The notes below the pieces were generated by a model. That model was not told the DNA's origin, searched no databases, and saw only the letters and a list, made by a program, of their open reading frames with translations. From the NCBI GenBank assembly GCA_027493615.1, contig JAOSKK010000001.1:111629-175628 (forward strand): a stretch of DNA of 64,000 bases, given 5' to 3'. Below, piece by piece: positions 51,028 through 60,680 of the stretch (positions within the stretch are counted from its first letter, which is position 1; each line of letters begins with the position of its first letter). A program made the translations under genes and the position numbers. The stretch comes from Verrucomicrobiota bacterium. Its GTDB lineage: Bacteria; Verrucomicrobiota; Verrucomicrobiia; Limisphaerales; J093.

Positions 51028-52575
51028 TCAGCGGGCGGCGCGGTAGATGCAGGCCTCGCGGATGGCGACCTGTTTGCCCTGGGACCGCTCGTCGGCCGTG
51101 CCGCTGGTGACGATCCGGAGGGTGTGGGGGCCGGGTTTGAGGCCGTAGACCTGCCAGAGGACGTTGTCGTGGGTGTTGGGGACGATGTAGGCATCGACGC
51201 CCACGCTGTGCTTGCGCCCGTCGAGGTAGACCTCGGCGCGGCCGCCCTGCTGGTTCAAGGTGCCGATGATGGCGACGGCGACGCCGTGGAACTGAAGGAC
51301 GGCCTCGCTGCCGGCGGTGTCGCTGATGCGGGTGCCGCGGTCCTCCCGCCATGCGCCGTTCCAGGTCCAGGCGGCGTCGTTGCTGGCGAGGCGGCGGTCG
51401 GGGATGCCGGGGGACCACTGTTCCAGCTTGGGCGCCCTGGGTTTCTGGGTCTTGACGACGACCTGGGTATCGGTGACCTGGCCGCCGGTGGTGCGGATGA
51501 GGTGCAGCGCGCGGGCCTCGGTGGACCTGACGATGTCGTTGAAGGAATAGTCGGTGTAATCGAACTTCCGGTTCTCGAGGAGGGGCATCTCGGTGAGGAA
51601 CCTGGCCGGGATGCGGTTGTAGCCGAGCATGACGCCGAGGACTCCGGCGGCGCTGGAGGGATTGCAGTCCGAGTCCTGGCCGCAGCGGGTGCTGATCTCC
51701 ATGGTCTTCTCGAAATCGCCGCCGCCGAAGAGGAGGCCGAAGGCGATGTAGGCGCCGTTGAGCTTGGCGTCGATGTTGAAGTCGCGGAGGAAACCGTCGG
51801 GGCAGGGATCGTCCTTGTTCCATTTGTCCTCGACGAGCTGCCAGACGCGGCGCCAGTCGTTGGGGTGCTGCTGGTGCCAGCGAAGGAGGTCGGCGATGAG
51901 GCGTCCGTACTCGCTGCGGGCGGGGATGCACGCGAAGCCGGCCTCGACCACTTTGCGGGGGTCGTTTTCGAAGTAGGCGGTGGCGTACATGCCGCAGACG
52001 AACATGCCGCCGTAGAGGCCGTCGCCGTAGTTCATGACGCGCCCGACGCGGTCGCAGTACTTGTTGGATTCGCGGGGCAGGCCGGGGCTCATGAGGCCGA
52101 TGAAGTCAGCCTCGATCTGGAAGTCGATGTCGTTGGCGTGGAAGTTGTACTTGGGATGGCCGGACCAGGGGGCGGCGATGCCCTGGTTGAGGGCGCGGCG
52201 GGCGCCGGCGTTGGCATGCCAGAGGTGGTACTTCGAGGTCTTGAAGGCCTCGCCGTATTGCACGGAGGTGGCGTTGAGGCCGAAGTCATCCATGACCTTG
52301 GCGAAGGTCATTTCGACGTAGAGATCGTCCTGGTGGATGGTGTTCTCGAGCATGCCGGGTTTCCACTCGAGGTTCCACTCGCCGATCTTGGCGTTGGACT
52401 TGAACTCGGTCGGGGCGCCATAGGCGACGCCGATCATCTGGCCGGCCCAGCCGCCGCGGATCTTGTCCAACAGGTCGGCGCGGGAGAGGGTTCGGTTCTG
52501 CGCAAGGGCGGTGGGGGCGAGGACAAGGGCGCCGGCCACCAGGGGCAGGAGTGTGCGGGAGACCAGGGGTTTCAT
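51028..52575 (-). CDS. Secreted ADP-ribosylglycohydrolase-family protein
   Basis: 515 residues, intact. Signal peptide (LPLVAGALVLAPTALAQN). The all-helical ADP-ribosylglycohydrolase fold: DLLDKIRGGWAGQMIGVAYG, NTIHQDDLYVEMTFAKVMDD (acidic metal ligands), NDIDFQIEADFIGL, and STRCGQDSDCNPSSAAGVLG, the second metal-binding Asp pair. A C-terminal jelly-roll (~150 residues: VAVAIIGTLNQQGGRAEVYL) may bind carbohydrate. The family removes or cleaves ADP-ribosyl groups; secreted forms are common in glycan-degrading bacteria and the real substrate may be a different N-riboside. It is the upstream gene of the ribose block, which supports ribose release. Confidence 0.88.
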   Translation of the reverse strand: MKPLVSRTLLPLVAGALVLAPTALAQNRTLSRADLLDKIRGGWAGQMIGVAYGAPTEFKSNAKIGEWNLEWKPGMLENTIHQDDLYVEMTFAKVMDDFGLNATSVQYGEAFKTSKYHLWHANAGARRALNQGIAAPWSGHPKYNFHANDIDFQIEADFIGLMSPGLPRESNKYCDRVGRVMNYGDGLYGGMFVCGMYATAYFENDPRKVVEAGFACIPARSEYGRLIADLLRWHQQHPNDWRRVWQLVEDKWNKDDPCPDGFLRDFNIDAKLNGAYIAFGLLFGGGDFEKTMEISTRCGQDSDCNPSSAAGVLGVMLGYNRIPARFLTEMPLLENRKFDYTDYSFNDIVRSTEARALHLIRTTGGQVTDTQVVVKTQKPRAPKLEQWSPGIPDRRLASNDAAWTWNGAWREDRGTRISDTAGSEAVLQFHGVAVAIIGTLNQQGGRAEVYLDGRKHSVGVDAYIVPNTHDNVLWQVYGLKPGPHTLRIVTSGTADERSQGKQVAIREACIYRAAR

Positions 52576-52704
52576 AGGTGGCGGGATGGTGTGCGCGCCG
52601 GCTGCCGGGGGTCAATCCGGTTCGGCAGGGCGCCGGCGACTGCCCTTTGGGAACCCCGAAACCCCCGCTTGCCAACCCCCGGCCGCTCCCTTTAATCGCC
52701 CGCT

Positions 52705-54060
52705 GTGGTGCAACAACAAACCCTGCGCGACAGCACATCCTTTTCGGGCATTGGCCTGCACAGCGGTCATCGGGTGAACATGACCTTCCTGCCGGCCGCG
52801 CCGAACACGGGGATCCGTTTCCGCCGGGTGGACCTGGACGGGCAGCCGGAGGTGCCGGCGCGGCTCGAGCAGGTGGCGGAGACGACGCGGTCGACGACGC
52901 TGGCGCACGACTCGGTGAAGGTGCAGACCGTCGAACACGTGCTGGCCACGTTTGCGGGGTGTGGCGTGGACAATGCCATCGTGGAGCTGGACGCCAACGA
53001 ACCGCCGATCGCCGATGGCAGTGCCCGCGAGTACTGCCGGATGGTGGATGAGGTGGGATTGATGCCCCAGGGGGAGCCGCGGGAGGCGTACGCGGTCCAC
53101 TCGCCCATCGAACTGACAGTGGGCGAGTCGCTGATGACGGTGTTCCCGCACGACCGGCTCAAGCTCACCTGCACGAGCGCCGACCGCCGCGGCCGGTACA
53201 CGCAGTTCTGTTCGCTCGAAGTCACGCCCGAAACCTGGCGACGGGAGTTGTCGCACGCCCGGACCTTCTGCTTTTACGAGGAGATCGAGTACCTGATCCG
53301 CAACGGGCTGATCAAGGGGGGAGTCTGCAGAACGCCATCGTGATCCGTGACGATGCGGTGTTGACGACCGAGCCGCTGCGGTACGCGGACGAGTTTGTGC
53401 GGCACAAGCTGCTGGACGTGCTGGGCGATCTGGCGTTGCTGGGACAGCCGCTGGTTGGGCATGTGGTGGCGTTGTTGCCCAGCCACGCCGCCAATGTCGA
53501 GCTGGGCCGGCGGATCGCCGCCCAGCGGCAGGGGTTGTTGACAGCCGTCCGGGCCTTTGCGCCCCCTCCCCCGTCCCCGCCCCGGAGACGGAAGGGAAGC
53601 CGGCCGGCGGAGAGTCCGCCATCGTGGACGGGGCGACGCTGGACGTCGAGATGGTGATGCGCATGCTGCCGCACCGGTATCCGTTCCTGATGGTGGACCG
53701 GGTGACGCGGATTGCGGGCAACCAGATCACCGCCCTGAAGAATGTGACGGTGAACGAGCCGTATTTTGCGGGGCATTTCCCGGCCATCCGATCATGCCCG
53801 GGGTGTTGCAGCTCGAGGCCATCGCGCAGGTGGCCGGGATCCTGATGATGCGGCAGGCCGAAAACATGGGCAAACTGGCGTACTTCATGTCGGCGGAGTC
53901 GGTGAAGTGGCGGCGGCCGGTGCGTCCGGGCGACGCGCTGGTCATCGAGGTGGAACTGACGAAGGCGCGAGGGAAGATCGGTCGGGCGCGGGGCACCTGC
54001 CTGGTGGACGGCGAAGTGGTGAGCGAGGCGGAGGTCACCTTCATGTTGGTGGACCGCTGA
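52705..54060 (+). CDS. lpxC-fabZ: Bifunctional LpxC-FabZ (lipid A deacetylase and 3-hydroxyacyl-ACP dehydratase), three frameshifts
   Basis: GTG 52705 starts [20 protein letters not shown]. LpxC features are [20 protein letters not shown] (Zn-ligand His), [20 protein letters not shown], then after a shift near 53325 [19 protein letters not shown] (HKxxD). A linker leads to Fab[21 protein letters not shown] (catalytic His) and, after another shift near 53790, [19 protein letters not shown] (catalytic Glu). A third shift lies near 53600. The fused form is known from Bacteroidetes and related groups. LpxC commits to lipid A and FabZ to fatty-acid elongation. LpxA follows 11 bases later, a normal order. 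Confidence 0.88.
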
Positions 54061-54071
54061 ACGTGCCGCCA

Positions 54072-54839
54072 ATGATTCATCCCACCGCCATCATCGAGCC
54101 CGGCGCCCGGCTGGGGGCGGACTGTGAAATCGGTCCCTATTGCGTGGTGGGCTCCCAGGTCGTGCTGGGGGATCGCTGTCGCCTGCACGCCCACGTGGTG
54201 GTGGGGGGGCACACGACCCTGGGCCGGGAGAACGAGATCTTCCCGTTCGCCTGTCTGGGGATGCAGACGCAGGATTTGAAATGGCAGGGGGGCACCCCGC
54301 GGCTGGAGATCGGCGATCACAACACGTTTCGGGAATACGTGACGATCAATGCGGCCACGCGCGACGGCGATGTGACGCGGGTGGGTTCGCACAATCACAT
54401 CCTCGCCTACGCCCACATCGCGCACGACGTTCAGCTCGGCAACCACGTCATCATGTCCAACGTGGCCACCCTGGCCGGCCACGTCTTGGTCGAGGACCAC
54501 GCGGTCGTGGGTGGGTTGGCGGCGGTGCACCAGTTCTGCCGGATTGGCCGGCGGGCCATCATCGGCGGCTGCTCGAAAGTTGTGCAGGACGTACCGCCCT
54601 TCATGCTGGCGGATGGCAACCCGGCGGTGACCCGGACGGTCAACAAGGTGGGGCTCGAGCGGGGCGGGGTCAGCGACGCGGCTCAGGCCGCGCTGAAGCA
54701 GGCCCACAAGCTCCTGTTCCGGGAAGGGCTGACCGTGAGCACGGCGCTGGGGCGGATCGAGGCGGAACTGCCGCGCCTGCCGGAACTCGAGCATCTGGTG
54801 GCGTTTGTGCGCGCCAGCCAGCGAGGGTTGTGCCGGTGA
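54072..54839 (+). CDS. lpxA: Acyl-[ACP]-UDP-N-acetylglucosamine O-acyltransferase
   Basis: 255 residues. Left-handed beta-helix hexapeptides from the start (IHPTAIIEPGARLGADCEIG, PYCVVGSQVVLGD), the catalytic His in HILAYAHIAHDVQLGNHVIM, the substrate-contact loop LEIGDHNTFREYVTINAATR, and the C-terminal helical domain. It makes UDP-3-O-acyl-GlcNAc, the first step of lipid A synthesis. It directly follows lpxC-fabZ; the GTG at 54063 is an alternative start. Confidence 0.93.
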   Translation: MIHPTAIIEPGARLGADCEIGPYCVVGSQVVLGDRCRLHAHVVVGGHTTLGRENEIFPFACLGMQTQDLKWQGGTPRLEIGDHNTFREYVTINAATRDGDVTRVGSHNHILAYAHIAHDVQLGNHVIMSNVATLAGHVLVEDHAVVGGLAAVHQFCRIGRRAIIGGCSKVVQDVPPFMLADGNPAVTRTVNKVGLERGGVSDAAQAALKQAHKLLFREGLTVSTALGRIEAELPRLPELEHLVAFVRASQRGLCR

Positions 54840-54864
54840 ACCGGGCGGGCAACCCGTGCGGCCG

Positions 54865-55900
54865 ATGACTACCGGGGGGCGTCGTCTCGAGGCCGCGGGC
54901 TTTCTGGTGCTGGCGACCGCCTTCTGGTCGCTGAGCTTCCCGGTGATGAAGACGATCGGGCTGGCGCAGGCGGCGCTTTTGCCGGGCGTGAGCTCGTGGT
55001 TCACTTCGGCGTTGGGGGTGGCCTATCGCTTTGGGGCGGCGGCGGTGTTGCTGGCGCTCTGGGCGGCGCCGAAGTGGCGGGGGCTGACACGGCGGGAAGT
55101 GACCCAGGGGGTGGGCCTGGGGCTGTTCGGAGGGCTGGGTTTGCTCTTCCAGATGGATGGGCTGAACTACACCGCCGCGAGCACATCGGCCTTTCTGACG
55201 CAGTGTTACTGCCTGCTCATCCCCGTGTGGCTGGCGTTGTGGGAGTGGCGGCGACCGTCCTTGCTGGTGGGGGTGCTGCCTGCTCGTGCTGGTGGGGGTG
55301 GCGGTCCTGGCGGGATTCGACTGGCGGACGTTCCGGCTGGGGCGGGGCGAACTCGAGACCTTGATCGGGTCGGTGCTGTTCGCCGGGCAGATCCTCTGGT
55401 TGCAGCGCCCGAGGTACGCGGGGAACGATGTGAGCCGGTTCAGCGGCGTCATGTTTGCCGTGATGGCGCTGGTGTGTCTGCCGGTGGCGGTGGCAACGAC
55501 GCGGGAGCCGCTGGACTGGCTGGTGGCCTATCGCACCGGGCCGATGCTGGGTCTGCTGGCGGTGCTGGTGTTCGGCTCGACCCTGGGTGGCTACCTGCTG
55601 ATGAACCACTGGCAGCGCTGGTGTCCGCGACCCAGGCCGGGCTGATCTACTGCGCGGAGCCGGTGTTCACGAGCCTCCTGGTGTTGTTCCTGCCGGCGGG
55701 TCTGGCGCGACTGGCGGGCGTTCCCTATGAGAACGAACTGGTCACCGGCCGACTCGTGGTCGGCGGGGGGGCTGATCCTGCTCGCCAACCTGTTGCTCGC
55801 GCTCTCGCCGCCGCCCGCACCGAGCGTGGGGGAGAAGGCCCCGACGCCGTTGCCCGACTTGACCGCGGGGCCCCGGGCGGTTAGCAGTTCGCCTTCATGA
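54865..55900 (+). CDS. DMT/EamA-family permease, three frameshifts
   Basis: About 340 residues and ten predicted helices once three indels are bridged: near 55278 (extra C), 55618 (missing G) and 55770 (extra G). It starts MTTGGRRLEAAGFLVLATAF with WSLSFPVMKTIG. EamA features: FQMDGLNYTAASTSAFLTQC, LLIPVWLALWEWRR, the second repeat TLIGSVLFAGQILWLQRPRY, and SATQAGLIYCAEPVFTSLLV. The family exports metabolites or amino acids. Its stop overlaps the adaptor ATG (ATGA at 55897-55900), so a common transcript is likely. The substrate is unknown. Confidence 0.78.
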
Positions 55901-57124
55901 ACCCGGCCGGCAAGCCCCTGGCGGAACTGCGCATCGACCGCGACGTGACGGGGGAAGACGCGCCCCGTCGCCGCTGGTGGGTGTGGGTTCTCCTGCTCCT
56001 GGTGGGCGCAGGTGTGTCCTGGGGGTTCTACAACCGTCCCGCGGAAGTGCGAACGGCAGCCGCCCGCGCGGTCGAGGGGGCCGGGCCCCGGACCTTGCTC
56101 AACGCCTCGGGCTACGTCACCGCGCGGCGCGAAGCCACGGTGTCCTCCAAGGTGACCGGCCGTGTCGTCGAGGTGGCCATCGAGGAAGGGTTGAGCGTGG
56201 AGGAAGGCCAGGTGCTGGCCCGGCTCGATGCCACCAACGCGCGCGCGGCGCTGAGTCTGGCCGAGGCCCTTTTGGCTTCGGCCCAGGCGGCGCTGGCCGA
56301 GACCCGCGTCCGCCTGGACGAAGCGCAACGCGAACTCCGGCGCGTCACCGCGCTGGTGGCCGGCCGGATCGCGACCGAAGCCGACCTCGACCGGGCCGAG
56401 GCTGAGGTGCGGTCCCTGGAGGCGCGGCTCGGCAAGCAGGCGGCGGAGGTCACCGTCGCCGAGCGCGAGCTCGCGGTGCGTCAGCAGGATCTCGAAGACA
56501 CCATCATCCGTGCGCCGTTCCGGGGCGTGGTCACGGTCAAGAGTGCCCAACCTGGGGAGATGATCTCGCCCATCTCGGCCGGCGGCGGCTTCACGCGGAC
56601 GGGGATCTGCACGCTCGTCGACATGACGTCGCTCGAGATTGAGGTGGACGTCAACGAGAGCTTCATCCAGCGCGTCACTCCCGACCAGCCCGTCGAGGCC
56701 ACATTGGACGCCTACGCCGACTGGCGGATCCCGGGCCACGTCCTGGCCGTCATTCCCACGGCCGACCGCCAGAAGTCCACGGTCAAGGTGCGCATCGGCT
56801 TCGCCCGGTTGGACCCGCGGATTCTGCCCGAGATGGCCGTGCGGGTGGCGTTCCAGGGCGGGCCCGACCCGGACGCTCCCACGCAGGGCGTGCTGGTGCC
56901 GCGGAACGCCGTGCGCCGCGAGGACGGACGGAACTACGTCTGGCGGGTGGAGAAGGGGGCGGGCGATGCGCCGTGCGGTGAATGCCGGGACGGTCGTGGG
57001 GGAGGATCAGGCGATCCTGGAAGGGTTGGAGCCCGGAGACCGCGTGGTCATCGAAGGCGCCGAGCGGTTGCGGGAAAGCGTGCGGGTGCGCGAGCCCGGA
57101 CGCCCGGACGCAGGCCGGGGATGA
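55897..57124 (+). CDS. Efflux adaptor (HlyD/MFP family), one frameshift
   Basis: About 409 residues. One membrane helix (WWVWVLLLLVGAGVSWGFY), then the biotinyl-lipoyl half (SGYVTARREATVSSKVTGRV, EVAIEEGLSVEEGQVLARLD), a helical hairpin (alpha-rich, ~100-185), the closing lipoyl half (DTIIRAPFRGVVTVKSAQPG), and a beta-barrel (VDMTSLEIEVDVNESFIQRV). A shift near 56965 in GGGGG connects to the membrane-proximal end (VVGEDQAILEGLEPGDRVVI). It resembles MacA-type adaptors. It overlaps the ABC ATPase by ATGA, an expected MacA-MacB operon order, but no FtsX-like permease follows. Confidence 0.85.
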
Positions 57125-57819
57125 GCGTGGTGAATGACGTGCTCGTGCGGGTGCAGGGCGTCGAGAAGTACTACCGGCGCGGCCAGGAGACCGTGCATGT
57201 GCTCGAGGGCATCGAGCTCGAAGTGCACCGCGGCGAGTTCCTGGCGTTAATGGGACCGTCCGGTTCCGGGAAGAGCACGCTGCTGCACCTGATCGGGGGC
57301 CTGGACCGTCCTTCAACCGGAGCGATCGCGGTCGAGGACCGGCGGATTGACCGGTTGGGAGAGCGGCCGCTGGCGGCCTGGCGGGCGCGCCACGTGGGGT
57401 TTGTCTTTCAACTGTACAACCTGCTGCCCGCGCTGAGCGCCGAGCGCAACGTCGAACTCCCGCTCCTTCTCACCCATCTGAACGCCGCGCGTCGCCGACG
57501 CCAGGTGCGGCTTGCCCTCGAGGTGGTGGGGCTGGCCCACCGGGTCCGGCACTACCCGCGACAGCTCTCCGGCGGCGAGCAACAGCGGGTGGGAATCGCC
57601 CGGGCGATCGTCAACGACCCGACGCTGATCCTGGCGGATGAACCCACGGGAGATCTGGACCGCAAGTCGGGCGACGAGATCCTGGATCTGCTGCAGGGCC
57701 TGAGCCGCGACCACGGCAAGACGATCCTCATGGTCACGCACGACCCGCACGCCTCCGCTCGCGCCAGCCGGACGGTGCATCTCTACAAGGGCCGGATCGT
57801 CACGGAAGCGCCCCCGTAG
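57121..57819 (+). CDS. ABC transporter ATPase, MacB/LolD type
   Basis: 232 residues: Walker [22 protein letters not shown]-loop [23 protein letters not shown] signature [20 protein letters not shown], Walker [22 protein letters not shown]-loop [20 protein letters not shown]. The FVFQxYNLLPxLxAxxNV context is characteristic of LolD/MacB/FtsE-like ATPases that work with an FtsX-like permease. Directly downstream are hairpin repeats and then the PduS-like gene, so the permease is missing from this locus. Confidence 0.92.
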   Translation: MSVVNDVLVRVQGVEKYYRRGQETVHVLEGIELEVHRGEFLALMGPSGSGKSTLLHLIGGLDRPSTGAIAVEDRRIDRLGERPLAAWRARHVGFVFQLYNLLPALSAERNVELPLLLTHLNAARRRRQVRLALEVVGLAHRVRHYPRQLSGGEQQRVGIARAIVNDPTLILADEPTGDLDRKSGDEILDLLQGLSRDHGKTILMVTHDPHASARASRTVHLYKGRIVTEAPP

Positions 57820-57841
57820 CCCGCGGAGTCCCCCGACTCCC

Positions 57842-57970
57842 GTAGGCGCCGACGTGAGGAGGCGAAGGGGTGCTCATCGCCGTCTGGCAACGCCCCCTGA
57901 TGTCCACTCCACACGACGCCTCCTCACGTCGGCGCCTACGTACGCCTCGCCTCCTCACGTCGGCGCCTAC
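57842..57970. repeat. Hairpin repeat family 1, locus G
   Basis: One forward copy (57842-57864) and two inverted copies (57917-57939, 57948-57970). It lies where an ABC permease gene would be expected after the ATPase, and just before the microcompartment-associated genes. Confidence 0.9.
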
Positions 57971-58066
57971 GGGGGAGAACAGCGGACTGGGTTGGCCGCG
58001 CGGGGCGGCCGCCGGCCTTAAATGAGATTGTGCAATGCGCCGGCGTCGGTACGCTGCACGGCTGTC

Positions 58067-59382
58067 ATGACGCTTGCCGAGAAAGTCAAACGCGCCGGCG
58101 TGGTTGGGGCGGGGGAGGCGGGTTTCCCACGCATGTCAGGCTGGCCGCCCAGGCGGACACCGTGATCGCCAACGGGGCGGAGTGCGAGCCGCTCCTGCAC
58201 AAGGACGCTGCCGTCATGGAGCACCACGCGCGCGAGCTGGTGCGCGGCCTCGAGCTGGCCATGGACGCCGTGGGAGCCAAAGACGGCGTCGTGGGGATCA
58301 AGGCGAAGAAGAAGCACGCGGTCGAGGCCTGCCAGGCCGCGGTGCGCGGTTCCCGGGTCCGGGTGCAGTTGCTGGGCGACTACTATCCGGCCGGGGACGA
58401 GTACGATCTGGTGTACAACGTGACGGGGCGCCTGATTCCGCCGGCAGGCATCCCGCTGAACGTCGGCGTGGTGGTGGGGAACGTGGAGACCTTCGTGAAT
58501 GTGGCTGCCGCGGCCGAGGGGCACCCGGTGACCCACAAGACCGTCACGCTGGCGGGGGCGGTCAATCGGCCCGTGACTGTCACGGTGCCGGTGGGGACCA
58601 CGTTTCGGGAACTGATCGAGGCCACGGGAGGGTTTGCCACGGACCGACCGGTCCTCTGCCTCGGCGGCCTGATGATGGGCGAGACCACCGAGAATCTGGA
58701 TGCCCCCATCACGAAGACGGCGACCGGTGTGGTCGTGCTGCCGCGGGACCATCACGTGATTGAGCGCAAGCTCCGCCCGGCCAGCGCGCAGAACGCGATT
58801 GGCAAGTCCGCTTGCGACCAGTGCCGGTACTGCACCGAGTATTGCCCGCGCTTTCTCCTGGGGTACGCGGTCGAACCGCACCAGGTGATGCGCAGCCTGG
58901 CCTTCACGGCCACGGGCGCGGAGTACTGGAACCAGTGGGCGGCGTTGTGTTGCTCGTGCGGCTTGTGCACGCTCTACGCCTGTCCCGAGGAACTCTACCC
59001 GAAGGAGGCATGCGACCAGTCCAAGGCCGAGATGCGCAATGCCAACCTGAAGTGGAGCGGCCCGATGAACGTGAAGCCGCACGCGATGCAGGACGGCCGC
59101 CACGTCCCGATCAAGACGCTCACGCGGAAACTGCACGTCGAGGCCTACGACCATCCGGCGCCGTGGGAGGCGCTGGCCTTTGAGCCGCAACGCGTGGTGC
59201 TGCCGCTCAAGCAGCATGCCGGGACGGCCACGGTCCCCTGCGTCAAGGTGGGGGACCGGGTGGAGGTGGGTCAACCGATCGGGGAGTTGCCGGAGAAGGC
59301 ACTGGGCGCACCGGTGCACGCGTCGATCCGCGGGCGGGTGGTGTCGGTGACTGATCGCATTGTGTTGGAGAGGATCCCATGA
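58067..59382 (+). CDS. PduS/RnfC-like flavin and Fe-S electron-transfer protein, one frameshift
   Basis: About 438 residues. ATG 58067 (MTLAEKVKRAGVVGAG) needs one C added in TTTCCCACG near 58120 to enter the conserved frame (GAGGAGFPTHVRLAAQ). Domain order: 51K-like flavin/SLBB region (GAECEPLLHKDAAVMEHHAR, YNVTGRLIPPAGIPLNVGVV, GAVNRPVTVTVPVGTTFREL), two [4Fe-4S] motifs (CDQCRYCTEYCPRFLLGY; CCSCGLCTLYACPEELYP), then a C-terminal biotinyl/lipoyl-like half (VKVGDRVEVGQPIGELPE). This is the architecture of PduS, the cobalamin reductase of propanediol microcompartments, and of RnfC-like proteins. It is directly coupled (ATGA) to a PduT-like shell gene. Confidence 0.85.
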
Positions 59383-59930
59383 GTGAGAAATCCATCGGTT
59401 TGATCGAGCTGTCGAGTGTGGCCAGCGGGTTCGAGGTCGCGGACACCATGCTGAAGGCGGGGAACGTGCGCCTGCTGCTGTCGCGTTCGATCTGCTCCGG
59501 CAAGTACATGGTGCTGATCGGCGGCGACGCGGCGGCGGTGCAGAGTGCGGTGACGGCGGGGGCGGAGGTGGCCAACGGCTGCCTGATCGACTCGTTTGTC
59601 ATCGCCAACGTCCATCCAGACGTCTTCACCGCGCTGGGCCGCACGCAAACGCCCGAGCCGAACGGAGCGCTGGGAATTCTCGAGTCGTTCAACGTGGCGA
59701 CGCTGATCCAGGCGGCGGACGCCTGCGCCAAGGCGGCCCCGGTCCAGTTGCTGGAAGTCCGCCTGGCCATGGCGCTGGGCGGAAAGGCGTTCTGCACCAT
59801 GACCGGTGATGTGGGCGCGGTGCAGAGCGCCATGGCGGCTGGTCGGCGGATCATCGCGGATGCCGGTGTGCTGGTGAATGCCGTGCTGATCTCCCGCCCG
59901 CACCCCGAGGTCTATCGGGAGGTGATCTAG
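59379..59930 (+). CDS. Tandem-BMC shell protein, PduT-like with probable [4Fe-4S] pore
   Basis: 183 residues with two BMC domains: SIGLIELSSVASGFEVADTM and GALGILESFNVATLIQAADA. The first repeat contains SRSICSGKYMVLIGGDAAAV; the Cys aligns with the pore cysteine of PduT (in its motif ICPGKFLL), which in trimeric PduT ligates a [4Fe-4S] cluster at the centre. The second BMC has RLAMALGGKAFCTMTGDVGA. PduT binds PduS and is thought to carry electrons across the shell. It overlaps the PduS-like gene by four bases. No signature enzymes or other shell genes of a microcompartment lie in this window. Confidence 0.9.
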   Translation: MSEKSIGLIELSSVASGFEVADTMLKAGNVRLLLSRSICSGKYMVLIGGDAAAVQSAVTAGAEVANGCLIDSFVIANVHPDVFTALGRTQTPEPNGALGILESFNVATLIQAADACAKAAPVQLLEVRLAMALGGKAFCTMTGDVGAVQSAMAAGRRIIADAGVLVNAVLISRPHPEVYREVI

Positions 59931-59959
59931 CCTGACTCGACTTCCCCTTCGCTTCGGCC

Positions 59960-60435
59960 GAGGTCGTTGGGTTGTAGGGCCCCCGCCGCGGACTACTTGC
60001 TGCGCGGCCGCCCGGGAGGGCGACGAGGCGAAGAGCGGGAGCAGACCCAGCTTGTCCAAGACCTCAGTCAATTGCTTGGGCACGTCGGTCACCAGCGTCT
60101 TGAGCGGCTTGCCCTCCAGCGCCAGATGCCGCAGCCGAATGGCCTGCAATTGGCGCCGCAGGTTATGCGCTTCGAGCTTCTGGCCCTTCGCCCGGACGGA
60201 ACTGGTCCCAGGCTTGGCGAAGCACCGCCAAGCCCCCGTAGCTGCGGGCACCGGGCCTGGAGAGTTGCTCAGCGTCGACGAAGCGGTGGCCCTTGAGGGA
60301 CTGGGCAATGAGCTGGCGGGTGGGCTCGGGCAACGCGGTGATGTTGCAGACGGCGCGGCGGAGGCGGTTGCCTCCGGGAAGGCGGGTGTTCCGTCTGGCC
60401 CCGACGTGGGGCGCTGAGTGCGTACGAGCTGCCAC
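59960..60435 (-). CDS. Conserved-looking protein of unknown function, one frameshift
   Basis: Two adjoining frames read as a single coding stretch: LPEPTRQLIAQSLKGHRFVD with SYGGLAVLRQAWDQFR, then (shift near 60190) LEAHNLRRQLQAIRLRHLAL and VTDVPKQLTEVLDKLGLLPL. The amino-acid composition is coding-like and helical, unlike shadow frames here. I do not recognise it; a transposase C-terminal remnant is one possibility. Start and end are uncertain. Confidence 0.35.
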
Positions 60436-60532
60436 GCGCCGGAATCGTGTCAGGACGTGCCCCAGACGCGATGGGCAATTTCCGGCCTCCTCAAGCGGGC
60501 GACGGGGTTCGCGCCAAGGTTTTCGTGGGTCT

Positions 60533-60624
60533 TGGCGGAGAGGGGGGATTCGAACCCCCGGTACGGCTTTTGACCGTACAACGGTTTAGCAAACCGCCGC
60601 CTTCAGCCACTCGGCCACCTCTCC
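60533..60624 (-). tRNA. tRNA-Ser (anticodon GCT)
   Basis: On the minus strand: acceptor GGAGAGG (5' end 60624) pairs with CCTCTCC before G-CCA (CCA encoded, 60535-60533). D-arm GCCGAGTGGCTGAAGGC; anticodon stem-loop GGTTTGCTAAACC with GCT; long variable arm GTACGGTCAAAAGCCGTAC; T-arm GGGGGTTCGAATCCCCC. The long variable arm and GCT anticodon identify tRNA-Ser for AGC/AGU. Confidence 0.97.
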
Positions 60625-60680
60625 AACCTGCTCTCCACCAATAGTTTTCGGACCACGTATCTGCTTGATGGGTTCGGTCT

